Positions 55,119-62,952 of a DNA stretch of 64,000 nucleotides are shown piece by piece. Each line of letters opens with the position of its first letter. The stretch's first letter is position 1. The position numbers and the translations under genes were made by a program. The notes beneath the pieces were generated by a model, which was not told the origin of the DNA, searched no databases, and was given only the letters and a program-made list of their open reading frames with translations. The stretch comes from Sphingobacterium micropteri (lineage in GTDB: Bacteria > Bacteroidota > Bacteroidia > Sphingobacteriales > Sphingobacteriaceae), in the NCBI RefSeq assembly GCF_014692515.1, contig NZ_JACOIK010000016.1:62001-126000 (forward strand), given 5' to 3'.

Positions 55119-55415
55119 ATGAATATTCTATATAAATTAAGGCTTTCGTCTAATAGAGCTTTGTTGTTTAACGTTATTAGTTCGGTCAAATATATATGTG
55201 TTAAGTTGAAAAAAGAGAAGCTTATCTTGTCTGTTTATTGTGAAAGAGAACTGACGGAAGATGAGAAAGACATCTATTATGCTGTTGCGGGTGAAATCAT
55301 TGGAGATTTCGTTGAGCTCGATGACTCCCTTACAGAAGTTGAGTTTATTGTATCCAATAAAAAGTATGAAAAATCGGATTGTAAAGGGGAATTGGTATAT
55401 GCCAGATATGAATAA
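55119..55415 (+). CDS. Small immunity-like protein
   Basis: A 98-aa protein with pattern LSSNRALLFNVISSVKYICV, LSVYCERELTEDEKDIYYAV and AGEIIGDFVELDDSLTEVEF, then CKGELVYARYE. Size, acidity and this layout resemble CdiI-type immunity proteins that I recall from polymorphic toxin loci, but I cannot name the family with certainty. Follows Imm53 by 118 bp. Confidence 0.55.
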   Translation: MNILYKLRLSSNRALLFNVISSVKYICVKLKKEKLILSVYCERELTEDEKDIYYAVAGEIIGDFVELDDSLTEVEFIVSNKKYEKSDCKGELVYARYE

Positions 55416-55535
55416 TTCATTATTCGAGATAGAAGTTTTAACAAAATACTTGTCTTTATAACACCGAATTACACCGAGATATGCGAAGACAACTGCGAAG
55501 CGATGACGTTATAGGGAAATTTACAAACATAACCT

Positions 55536-55667
55536 ATGAAAATCCCTGTAATCCGGCTAAATAAGAGAGACACCGCCATTGTTCTTTTGACGCTGCTATC
55601 TCCCTTATTGTTTCTAGTGGGTTTTATCATTTGGCAATGGAAAATTGATCGAAGTTTTAGACTATAA
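55536..55667 (+). CDS. Possible small single-TM protein
   Basis: 43 aa, ATG 55536 to TAA 55667, with a clear TM helix (TAIVLLTLLSPLLFLVGFII) and basic flanks. No promoter evident. Could be genuine or a remnant of a larger membrane protein. Confidence 0.35.
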   Translation: MKIPVIRLNKRDTAIVLLTLLSPLLFLVGFIIWQWKIDRSFRL

Positions 55668-55727
55668 TGATATTGCCAGGGAAAGAGGACATATAGGCGA
55701 ACCAAGTATAAAGAAAGAGTAAATGAA

Positions 55728-55785
55728 ACTCCCACAAAATTCCTAAATTTAGCCATCAAGCCGTTTTTGAAGCACCCCATGACGG
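55728..55785 (+). repeat. Leader repeat, copy 2
   Basis: Core at 55743-55761 (CTAAATTTAGCCATCAAGC), preceded by ACTCCCACAAAATTC and followed by GTTTTTGAAGCACCCCATGA. The ATG that follows opens only six codons, so its original gene is gone. Confidence 0.8.
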
Positions 55786-55808
55786 CTATCAGCTTGTAGT
55801 TACAGGTT

Positions 55809-56582
55809 CTATTCTTCCACGTCAGCAGAGGAAGGCCCTGGGAATTTTACATTTAATTGGTCAAAAAGAGCGCGAATCTTTTTTCGCCAACTTGATCGGG
55901 CTACTGGCCAACTTTTCTGATCTTTCATAATGTCAACTCTATTTTGTGAATGGTGAGGCCTTGATTTTCTGCCTTGTATATCTCCGTCGTCAAACTTCAA
56001 TAAAGTTAAGGGCTGATCTAATGGATTTGTCTCTCCGTCGAGATCAAAAATAGTACGATGATCCTCTGCTGAAAATAGAGAACGTTTTCTTTCAAGCTGA
56101 TCAAAAAGGTATATCAATGGGAATTTTTCAGAAAGAAGGTCAAGATCATAAATATCTTTTTGAGTAGCTCGGTTTGCGGCCGACATCATCTTAAATAATG
56201 CTATATCCAGTTCCGATATGAATTTAATACCATCTATATCTTCTATGCTATCGAACATTTTCATGTTTTGAAGTACCTCCACCTTAATCGTTTCTCCATC
56301 GCATATAATAAAAAAACGAAGGAAAATATACTGGTCGTCTATATCACACGGAAATTGGAGGCCGAAGACACGTGCACCATACAATTTCTGGACTTCCTCC
56401 TTGACTCTTTCATAGCCCGCTTTTCCAATAATATGAGGGAAAAAGATATCGATGTCCGTGGATGTCCGATGATGGTATCGTATAGCTAAGTTCGTGCCGC
56501 CACCCAAAGCAGAGCCATCAAAACTTTCTAAAGATTGTAATTCACGAATGGTCTCTAATAGAACCGGAGAAACAGCAGACAT
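55809..56582 (-). CDS. AbiEii/AbiGii-type nucleotidyltransferase toxin
   Basis: A 257-aa nucleotidyltransferase. GSALGGGTNLA (residues 24-33) and RTSTDIDIFF with Asp43 and Asp45 give the GG(G/S)x(n)DxD site; a later acidic residue lies near FISELDIALFKMMSAANRAT. AbiEii-type toxins modify RNA or nucleotides and are held by a cognate partner. It starts within the stop codon of the DUF6922-like gene (TAATG), so the two are coupled. Confidence 0.85.
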   Translation of the reverse strand: MSAVSPVLLETIRELQSLESFDGSALGGGTNLAIRYHHRTSTDIDIFFPHIIGKAGYERVKEEVQKLYGARVFGLQFPCDIDDQYIFLRFFIICDGETIKVEVLQNMKMFDSIEDIDGIKFISELDIALFKMMSAANRATQKDIYDLDLLSEKFPLIYLFDQLERKRSLFSAEDHRTIFDLDGETNPLDQPLTLLKFDDGDIQGRKSRPHHSQNRVDIMKDQKSWPVARSSWRKKIRALFDQLNVKFPGPSSADVEE

Positions 56583-56866
56583 TATTGATAACGTAAAAAT
56601 TGCCTAACATGATAACGACGAGCAACAAGTTTACAGACCTCATTACTAATGCGCTCTTTTGTCTTTCTCAATTCTCTAACAATTTGCATCTTACTGTAAA
56701 GCTGCTCCAGAGGCTGGATATCTTTCACAAAAGTTTCTTCCGTTGTGGCCATTAGCGCTCTAGGGATAATAAAATCCTTGTCATCCTGAATATCTAAATT
56801 CTTTGGATCGACATCCCAAAATAAATGTTTGGGAAAGATTTGCGATATATCCTTTATTGCGCTCAT
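56582..56866 (-). CDS. DUF6922-like partner of the AbiEii toxin
   Basis: A 94-aa protein: ISQIFPKHLFWDVDPKNLDI, DKDFIIPRALMATTEETFVK and KTKERISNEVCKLVARRYHV. I recall this family (DUF6922) beside AbiEii-like nucleotidyltransferases in Bacteroidota. Predicted antitoxin or adaptor. TATTTTTG lies on the minus strand at 56879-56872, 5 nt before the ATG, so the mRNA may be nearly leaderless. Confidence 0.72.
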   Translation of the reverse strand: MSAIKDISQIFPKHLFWDVDPKNLDIQDDKDFIIPRALMATTEETFVKDIQPLEQLYSKMQIVRELRKTKERISNEVCKLVARRYHVRQFLRYQ

Positions 56867-56879
56867 TTATACAAAAATA

Positions 56880-57160
56880 CAGCATAATGGAAACAAAAGA
56901 AAATAAATTAAAATAAATTTGGATACAAACAATCTATTTAACAGACTTATGATGACCTTTTATGATACGATAATGCAAGAGGATTAGATGAAAAGGCGAG
57001 CTGTATCACATAGACACACCTCATTTACAAGGTGACAAAGGGATGGTGCATTCCTTTTCCCATACTTACTCCACTAATATATCCAATATTTACACTCCAT
57101 GCAAAATGAAAATCCATTTGCGCCAATTTGATACAGTCAACAATAATTCCATTTCTCTCC
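56880..57160. other. Gap without assignable gene
   Basis: About 280 bp of AT-rich DNA with short open stretches only. I see no gene, repeat or strong promoter before the leader repeat at 57163. Confidence 0.5.
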
Positions 57161-57162
57161 CA

Positions 57163-57205
57163 ATACTCCCGCAAAATTCGTAAATTTAGCCATCAAGCCG
57201 TTCAA
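57163..57205 (+). repeat. Leader repeat, copy 3
   Basis: Core GTAAATTTAGCCATCAAGC at 57180-57198, preceded by ACTCCCGCAAAATTC. The HicB-like ATG follows at 57210. Confidence 0.85.
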
Positions 57206-57209
57206 CATT

Positions 57210-57419
57210 ATGAAAACTTTGAGAATTGTTATTGAGCGTAGTGCCGATATGTTCAGTACCTATGCCGAAAATGCAGAGGGGATTTACGGAGGCGGAGATA
57301 CTGTTGAAGAAGCTAAGCAATCGATCTTAGATGCTATACAGATTATCAAAGATGAATTTAGTCCGGAAAATACCCCTGTTGTATTGAAAGGCGATTATGA
57401 GATCGTATACCAGTTGTAG
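57210..57419 (+). CDS. Truncated HicB-like antitoxin
   Basis: 69 aa: MKTLRIVIERSADMFSTYAE, GIYGGGDTVEEAKQSILDAI and VVLKGDYEIVYQL. This is the partial RNase H-like HicB fold. Full Bacteroidota HicB proteins continue with an HTH of about 60 residues; here the frame stops exactly where DNA from a lipoprotein gene begins. No HicA toxin is adjacent. It may still bind a toxin but cannot bind DNA in the usual way. Confidence 0.75.
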   Translation: MKTLRIVIERSADMFSTYAENAEGIYGGGDTVEEAKQSILDAIQIIKDEFSPENTPVVLKGDYEIVYQL

Positions 57420-57474
57420 CGCATGATGCCATTGTCAGCAATGTTAATGACATTATTAATTTATGAATTTTCAT
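57418..57474 (-). pseudogene. Lipoprotein signal-peptide fragment
   Basis: On the minus strand ATG 57474 encodes MKIHKLIMSLTLLTMASCAT, identical to the start of the gene at 45856, and then runs antisense into the HicB-like frame. Confidence 0.8.
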
Positions 57475-57501
57475 TTTTTAGAAGTCTGTTGATATTCCCC
57501 A

Positions 57502-58137
57502 TTACATGCTATTGTCAGTAGCTGGATAGACTCTATCTGTTATCAATGTATTGGTTTTCGTATCCAATCGATACACCAATCGTTGTTTTTTATAACTAAA
57601 AGGCTCGCTTAAGCCTAATCTATAAGCATATTTTACGTATATTAGGTTGGAAGATATAGAATCAATTACGGATGACCCAGGATAAACCCACGCAGGGATT
57701 TCTTCATTAGACTTTCTCCATAAGGTATCATTTCCTAAATCTAAAGAAGAGAAGGTAAAACTTACATTTGCTTTATGGCATTTATCAGCAAGACAAATCT
57801 TAGCATACGTAGCGTCATGTGCCGATATACAGTAAGTGTCTTCAATCTTTATCAACTGGATATGATCAGCCCAGTCATTTTCATGATATAGGGCACTTCC
57901 TAGGCACAACGTGTCACCATTGTGTGTTACAAGCTTGAAATCGATGTCATAGAAAATTGCGGCTAAGTCCGCATCGTATCGTTCGCGACAGATCAATTTT
58001 CCTAAAGGTTTGTCAATTTCCACGGTTCTTATTTTGGTGCCGAATGCTTCAAGAACGATCCAATAGAAGCTCAGGATCAATAGTGTGCATAAGATTATTA
58101 TGATAGCACATCCCTTTTTTAATGTCATTGAATTCAT
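57502..58137 (-). CDS. Hypothetical single-TM protein
   Basis: A 211-aa protein with an N-terminal TM helix (CAIIIILCTLLILSFYWIVL) and a beta-rich extracytoplasmic part (CLADKCHKANVSFTFSSLDL, VYRLDTKTNTLITDRVYPAT). No known family. Its first 45 codons recur at 45897-46043. Envelope immunity protein is one possibility. Confidence 0.62.
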   Translation of the reverse strand: MNSMTLKKGCAIIIILCTLLILSFYWIVLEAFGTKIRTVEIDKPLGKLICRERYDADLAAIFYDIDFKLVTHNGDTLCLGSALYHENDWADHIQLIKIEDTYCISAHDATYAKICLADKCHKANVSFTFSSLDLGNDTLWRKSNEEIPAWVYPGSSVIDSISSNLIYVKYAYRLGLSEPFSYKKQRLVYRLDTKTNTLITDRVYPATDNSM

Positions 58138-58161
58138 CAGATAACAAGTTTTTTACCTCTA

Positions 58162-58747
58162 TTACTCATCCCTATTTGTCCTTCGTTTGTGTGACAGGAT
58201 TTTCATATCCAAATATAAATAAACTCCAGCGACTACCATTGCCACCAGCCCAGAAATCATCGCATTAAACGTTGATGACTCTACTAACATATAGGCGCCA
58301 AACACAATCAGAAAAGCGCAAAATGGGTATGCAAAAAGTCGTATTATCATTCTTTTTATACTCCATTCGTTGTTTGCTTTTTCAATTTTGACTTCTATCG
58401 GCGTATTGTTTAAAACGTCTGTCAAGTTCTTTTTGAATACATCAACATTCTTTTTGTTCTGACCATAAGAAATACTAGAACTTACGTAGTCTGGGTCACA
58501 GATGCTGTTTATCAAAAGATGGTTTTTGTATTTTATAATCGTCACCATTTCGCCCCAGCTCCCTGTCCAATTCCAAGATCTATGTGCTCTAAAAAATGTC
58601 TTATTATTCTTGTCAATACGCCACGATAAGTCCTTCGCAGTCCGCTGAACAACCTCTTGAAATTGGTCTAAATACCGTCTGCTCCCATCTTAGAAAACAT
58701 CCGTTCAGTTTCTTCCGATGATATTTTACTGGACTTGGGGGTTACTT
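58162..58747 (-). pseudogene. Frameshifted hypothetical membrane protein
   Basis: The frame opened at ATG 58548 (two TM helices: FAYPFCAFLIVFGAYMLVES, AMISGLVAMVVAGVYLYLDM) is only the C-terminal part. Upstream in frame lie RAHRSWNWTGSWGEM and RRYLDQFQEVVQRTAKDLSW, then a stop; a second frame holds SSKISSEETERMFSKMGADG. Together they look like one protein (~195 aa) broken by a frameshift near 58685 and without a start. Confidence 0.6.
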
Positions 58748-58763
58748 TTTCATGTTGTAAATT

Positions 58764-59024
58764 TTACACCAGATCCCTAGACTGCATTTCTTTACGGATT
58801 TCCTGTTCAATAATTTTATCCCCTGCCGAATTTTTAATGACCAGATATCCGATAACTAAAGGAAAAAACGTAAACAACCCCAATCCATTTTTCATTACTC
58901 CAAAAAAGAAGATCCCCACGGTGGCTCCAACGATGACGGCGTTTATTATTTTGTTATTCTTGATATTTTTCATTTTTTGGAATAACTGATCATCAGTAAA
59001 TTCAGTCAAATTATCTGGTTTCAT
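58764..59024 (-). CDS. Small hypothetical membrane protein
   Basis: An 86-aa protein with two TM helices (INAVIVGATVGIFFFGVMKN, LGLFTFFPLVIGYLVIK) and charged ends. A family recurrent in Bacteroidota accessory regions by recollection; function unknown. It is divergent from the MazG-like gene across the leader repeat at 59148. Confidence 0.65.
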   Translation of the reverse strand: MKPDNLTEFTDDQLFQKMKNIKNNKIINAVIVGATVGIFFFGVMKNGLGLFTFFPLVIGYLVIKNSAGDKIIEQEIRKEMQSRDLV

Positions 59025-59121
59025 ATAGCGAAATTTTCTTTAGTTGATTTTGGATATAATTCATAATTTCCTTTATCTCTTTAAAAGTAGGAAATATTAG
59101 TGAAAATGTTTCTGTAAATTT

Positions 59122-59183
59122 TCACCCCCAATACTCCCACAAAATTCGTAAATTTAGCCATCAAGCCGTTTTTGAAGCACACT
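59122..59183 (+). repeat. Leader repeat, copy 4
   Basis: Core GTAAATTTAGCCATCAAGC at 59148-59166 with ACTCCCACAAAATTC before and GTTTTTGAAGCACACT after; ATG at 59184. Further upstream (59055-59100) the sequence also resembles 23887-23935, so the shared block includes the divergent promoter region. Confidence 0.85.
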
Positions 59184-59546
59184 ATGACAGATATCGAACA
59201 ACTCTTGCAGCAGATCAGGAACTTCCACGACGCCCGCGACTGGCAGCAGTTCCACAATTCCAAGGACCTCGCCGTAGCCCTCAGTATAGAAGCCTCGGAA
59301 CTATTGGAACTATTTCTCTGGAAAGGCAATGAAGGAGCCGATCCCCAAAAGCTGAAAGAAGAACTGGCGGATGTGCTAATGTACGTCCTTTTATTGGCCG
59401 ACAAGCATGGACTCGATATCAAGCAGCCAGAACTAAGACAGATTCTTAAAAACCTATGCAGCCTCAGTGCGGAGAATGAAATAGTTGAATTCAAAGAAGC
59501 TAAAAACTTAATGAACAGTACAGGCGTTGTTGACTCGGGAATGTAG
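59184..59546 (+). CDS. MazG-like nucleotide pyrophosphohydrolase, altered C-terminus
   Basis: 120 aa from ATG 59184 (MTDIEQLLQQIRNFHDARDW). The all-alpha NTP-PPase signature is present: LSIEASELLELFLW (ExxE) and LKEELADVLMYVLLLADKHG (ExxD). After IKQPELRQILKNL the usual end is replaced by CSLSAENEIVEFKEAKNLMN, suggesting a C-terminal fusion. Predicted to hydrolyse dNTPs or NTPs, for example in house-cleaning or phage defence. Pieces of its gene occur at 32.9 and 62.0 kb. Confidence 0.82.
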   Translation: MTDIEQLLQQIRNFHDARDWQQFHNSKDLAVALSIEASELLELFLWKGNEGADPQKLKEELADVLMYVLLLADKHGLDIKQPELRQILKNLCSLSAENEIVEFKEAKNLMNSTGVVDSGM

Positions 59547-59652
59547 GAGTTATCTTGTTGTCTAAGTCCTTGTTGAAGACGACGTTTGTAGTATATGACA
59601 ACTATCGTTATGACTCGTTAGTTTCAATGAAACGCAGATAAAATTAGAGCAC

Positions 59653-60258
59653 ATGGGTGAAATAATAATATATCAAGGGAATAATAAAGATATCCAAATT
59701 GAAGTTCAGTTTGAGAATGAAACTTTTTGGTTGTCTCTCAATCAGATAGCGGCTCTTTTTGAAAAGGATAAATCTGTTATATCAAGACACTTAAACAATA
59801 TCTACAAGGAAGGGGAACTCGATGTGGATTCAACTGTTGCAAAAAATGCAACAGTTCAATATGAAGGAAGTAGAAAAGTCAAAAGGACGATCGAATATTA
59901 CAATCTTGATGCCATTATATCTGTAGGATATCGTGTGAATTCCAAGCGTGGCACCCAATTCCGCCAATGGGCCACCCAACGTCTTAAAGAACACCTTGTG
60001 CAAGGTTATACCATTAACCAAAAACGTCTGGAGGAACTACAGCAAACTGTGCAATTCATTGCCGAAAAGGCAAAAGATGTAGAAAATGTAGACGAGGCGA
60101 AGGTTATTATGGATATCATTTCACAGTATACCCAGAGCTTTGTGCTTTTGAACCAATTCGACAGCAATTCCATCGAACCTAAAAAGCTCAACGAAAATAT
60201 TACTTACGAAATTAATTATGCTGAAGCAAGGATTGCCATTGCCGAACTTAAGAGATAG
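59653..60258 (+). CDS. RhuM-family protein, truncated C-terminus
   Basis: A 201-aa protein: FENETFWLSLNQIAALFEKD, KSVISRHLNNIYKEGELDVD, IEYYNLDAIISVGYRVNSKR and TQFRQWATQRLKEHLVQGYT, then QQTVQFIAEKAKDVENVDEA. The N-terminal HTH and RhuM core are complete. Full relatives continue into a Fic-like end (the 40.8-kb fragment carries part of it: NSFEGTLQRVVQTFAGQYL). Here the frame stops after AELKR, where a 46068-type fragment begins. DNA-binding addiction- or virulence-associated protein of unknown role. Confidence 0.78.
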   Translation: MGEIIIYQGNNKDIQIEVQFENETFWLSLNQIAALFEKDKSVISRHLNNIYKEGELDVDSTVAKNATVQYEGSRKVKRTIEYYNLDAIISVGYRVNSKRGTQFRQWATQRLKEHLVQGYTINQKRLEELQQTVQFIAEKAKDVENVDEAKVIMDIISQYTQSFVLLNQFDSNSIEPKKLNENITYEINYAEARIAIAELKR

Positions 60259-60261
60259 TTA

Positions 60262-60540
60262 ATTCTTCACTAAGTGGTTGGTCAAACAGCTTGTAAGCGT
60301 ATTTGCCCAAGCCGCTATAAGAGAATCCTATTGTGGCCAGTTCTTTACCCGTCGATATCGATAGGCAATTTGCATTGGAGAGGAGCTGTCTGATCTTTTT
60401 CAATGTGGATTCGTCCCATCCCAATATCTTATATCCTGTTTCCAATGAGTCTGGTACGTCATTATAGCTGTCGCTATGGAATATCATCCTATCTCTTGAA
60501 TTCTCTTTGTCTCCTGTTTTAAAATATTTTCAGCGATATG
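60262..60540 (-). pseudogene. Truncated copy of the 46068 gene
   Basis: Encodes MIFHSDSYNDVPDSLETGYK then ILGWDESTLKKIRQLLSNAN and on to KLFDQPLSEEL, matching the middle of 46068-46811. Both its start and its end are lost. Confidence 0.8.
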
Positions 60541-60906
60541 CATTGCTCCAACGGGTCTATTAGCATCGTATTTACTGGGATTGACAACGGTCGCGATACC
60601 AAGTATTGCGACAAAATTCGGCTGATGATCGTAACAAATTCATAGAAGCATTGGAAACGGAACTGTTAGGTATGCACGAAGGAAATTATGCCCGGTACAA
60701 GATTTCGCTGGACGAGTTTAGGAAGTGGCAGGAAATCTGGAGAGGTCGCGCCTAATGTCCTGCTCATGGATGAATCGCACCGTATACGCGAGAAGACCAG
60801 ATACCCTTTCAAACCTACCGGCAGATTGCAGGTAGAAGATCTCTTGCGGGCAGCACGTATATCGGTATTCTTTATCGACGATTATCAAGTCGTGCGAAAA
60901 GGCTGA
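60541..60906 (+). pseudogene. Deletion derivative of the Fic/DUF2075 stretch
   Basis: The left palindrome arm (60590-60613) is joined directly to Fic C-terminal codons (ADDRNKFIEALETELLGMHE), skipping about 1.29 kb relative to 43446-44732, so promoter and Fic domain are gone. The frame shifts over into the DUF2075 piece NVLLMDESHRIREKTRYPFK, which ends at QVVRKG. Confidence 0.85.
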
Positions 60907-61163
60907 ATCTGCATTTTCATCAAGTAGGCGATACCTATTGAGGTAATAGAGTACGATATGGAGAATTCATATATGGGACCTATACCGATGGCTCCAAAAG
61001 TAATGATCATTCCGATTACTGTAACTAGGATTAATATTGATTTAATGATATTGTTATGCGTCAGGTCGCGAGTAACATTGTATGCAGTTATATAAGCGAG
61101 AAGGGTAGGTATGGAGAATATGCAGCTAATATTAAAACGGCTGGGTATATTCTGATTTACCGA
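60885..61163 (-). pseudogene. Membrane protein fragment
   Basis: About 92 codons without start: RFNISCIFSIPTLLAYITAY, then SILILVTVIGMIITFGAIGI and SISYSITSIGIAYLMKMQIQ. Two to three TM helices. Its N-terminal end is cut off at a TAA in frame. Confidence 0.55.
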
Positions 61164-61294
61164 TTACAGCCATGCAAACTAAATGTCGGATCATAGTACG
61201 AAATATGTTAAAAAATATTAAATCTGATTACATACATGCTGCATTGAGGAGAGTTTTTCTATATTGTAGTTCTTAAATTAAAAATCGAAAAGAT

Positions 61295-61606
61295 ATGACT
61301 TGTCCAAACTGCAACGAAACACTACTGATGACGGAACGCCACAACGTGGAGATCGACTATTGCCCCAAGTGCAGAGGCGTATGGTTGGATCGAGGGGAGT
61401 TGGACAAATTGTTGGATCAGGCCAGTCAAAGGAGTGAAAGTCATCAATCGGTCACGCAAGGCAACACCTATGACGATAGAAAAGATGCCCAACGTTATGA
61501 TAAAGAAGAGTATGAAAGAAGGGATAGATATGATGACCGAGGAAAATATGCTCCACATGGACGTAAGAAAAAATCGTTTCTGTCTGATTTCTTTGACTTT
61601 GATTAG
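61295..61606 (+). CDS. zf-TFIIB zinc-finger protein
   Basis: 103 aa. Cys3/Cys6 (MTCPNCNETL) and Cys23/Cys26 (IDYCPKCRGVWLDRGELDKL) form the TFIIB-type zinc ribbon. A charged, disordered tail ends KKSFLSDFFDFD. Cytosolic, function unknown. It appears intact and resident. Confidence 0.88.
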   Translation: MTCPNCNETLLMTERHNVEIDYCPKCRGVWLDRGELDKLLDQASQRSESHQSVTQGNTYDDRKDAQRYDKEEYERRDRYDDRGKYAPHGRKKKSFLSDFFDFD

Positions 61607-61904
61607 AAAAAAGGATGCCTTCCCTCGACCTTTCATTTTAAATCTTAGCGCATGCGACATATAATTGTTTGCCTTCGCATAGGCTCGTAGATCGTCTGTT
61701 CCTTTGTGTCTTTATTCACTTGGCCTCAGTAACCACTGCGGCTGGACTCAGCACCTTCATATAGCGTAATCTTCACTTCCGTTACCACCTCATTTATACC
61801 CTCTACATAGAACAAAAAAAGTAATTTACCGCTTTTATATATTTAAAAGTACAATTGTCTATTACGTAAATAGTACAGTTTTATTCCAGAGATGCATTCA
61901 TTTA
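61607..61904. other. Gap without assignable gene
   Basis: No gene seen. The stretch 61837-61905 resembles the region upstream of leader repeats 1 and 4 (TTTAAAAGTA and flanks). Confidence 0.5.
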
Positions 61905-62010
61905 CATTTTCTGATCCCATACTGCCCTAAAATTCGTAAATTTAGCCATCAAGCCATTTTGAAGCATAGTATGGCAGATATAGAATGCCTCGTGCAGCAG
62001 TCTAGGTACA
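61905..62010 (+). repeat. Leader repeat, copy 5, with MazG start remnant
   Basis: Core GTAAATTTAGCCATCAAGC at 61936-61954. The ATG at 61971 begins a remnant of the MazG-like gene (MADIECLVQQSR versus MTDIEQLLQQIR) that degenerates within 40 bp. Confidence 0.8.
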
Positions 62011-62029
62011 ACTTCACAAAACGGACAAT

Positions 62030-62908
62030 AGCGCGAAATAAAATATGTAGATAAAATATATGGAGAGTCTGAAATTTCAGGAGTGTTTGAAGAAATCATA
62101 AACACAAATGTCTTTCAGCGATTGAAGAAAATTCATCAAAGAGGTTCTATTTTTTTGAGTAATCCGAAAGTAAATCATACAAGATTTGAGCATTCGATTG
62201 GGGTAATGCTCATTATAAAAGCTGGGAGGAGGCATTGAAGAACAAATTGCCGGATTAATTCATGATATTTCGCATACCGCATTTTCTCATTTAATTGATT
62301 ATGTACTTGAAGTAGAAGAAGAGGATTACCATGAACAAAGATATCACGAAGTTTTAAAGGATCGTGAATTAAACACCGTATTGAAGAAATATCAGATTGA
62401 TAGAACGACGTTTATGGATACGGAAAAATTTAAACTCCTAGAATACCCCCTACCATATTTATCAGCTGATAGGATAGACTATACACTTCGGGATATGTGT
62501 CAGATTGGAGAAGTTACCCCTACCGAAGTTTCTTGGTTTATAAATGGTTTAGTGAGGTTTGATAATAGAATCGTCCTGAAATCAAAAGATTATGCAAAGT
62601 GGTTTCAGTCAAAATATAATTTCCTTACAGCTGAATATTTTGAAGGTCCGGAAAATGTAGAGATAAATCTAATAATGAGGGAAATAATTAGAAGTTGTTT
62701 GGGAACAGGGATCATTGAAGAACCGGACTTTTTCGAGGATGACTTTTATCTTATGGATAAAATTAATCAGAAATTAAATTTAAAGCAGTGGATTGATAGA
62801 ATCCGGAGCAACGGATTGAAAAATAAAAAGTTGAAAACTAAAAAACGGATAGTGGATCCTGAAGTCATAGTAAATGATCAAATCTTAAAATTATCAGAAG
62901 TGCATTAG
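62030..62908 (+). pseudogene. HD-domain phosphohydrolase, start lost and frameshifted
   Basis: First frame: IYGESEISGVFEEIINTNVF, QRLKKIHQRGSIFLSNPKVN, HTRFEHSIGVMLIIK. A shift near 62218 (A4 run in ATAAAAGCTGGG) moves to the second frame: GGGIEEQIAGLIHDISHTAF (HD pair) and YPLPYLSADRIDYTLRDMCQ, ending KLSEVH at 62908. The usual ATG before KYVDKIYG is absent, replaced by the leader-repeat/MazG remnant. Relatives are dNTPase-like HD proteins. Confidence 0.8.
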
Positions 62909-62952
62909 AACAGCTCGCAATGGATATAGCAAGATCTTGTCGTCTTGTCGAC

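Noticed and set aside
59081..59494. Minus-strand frame of 137 codons over MazG
   Set aside because: Antisense to a protein with clear catalytic motifs. The shared 'GLMAKFTNFVG' reading in several copies only reflects the leader repeat.
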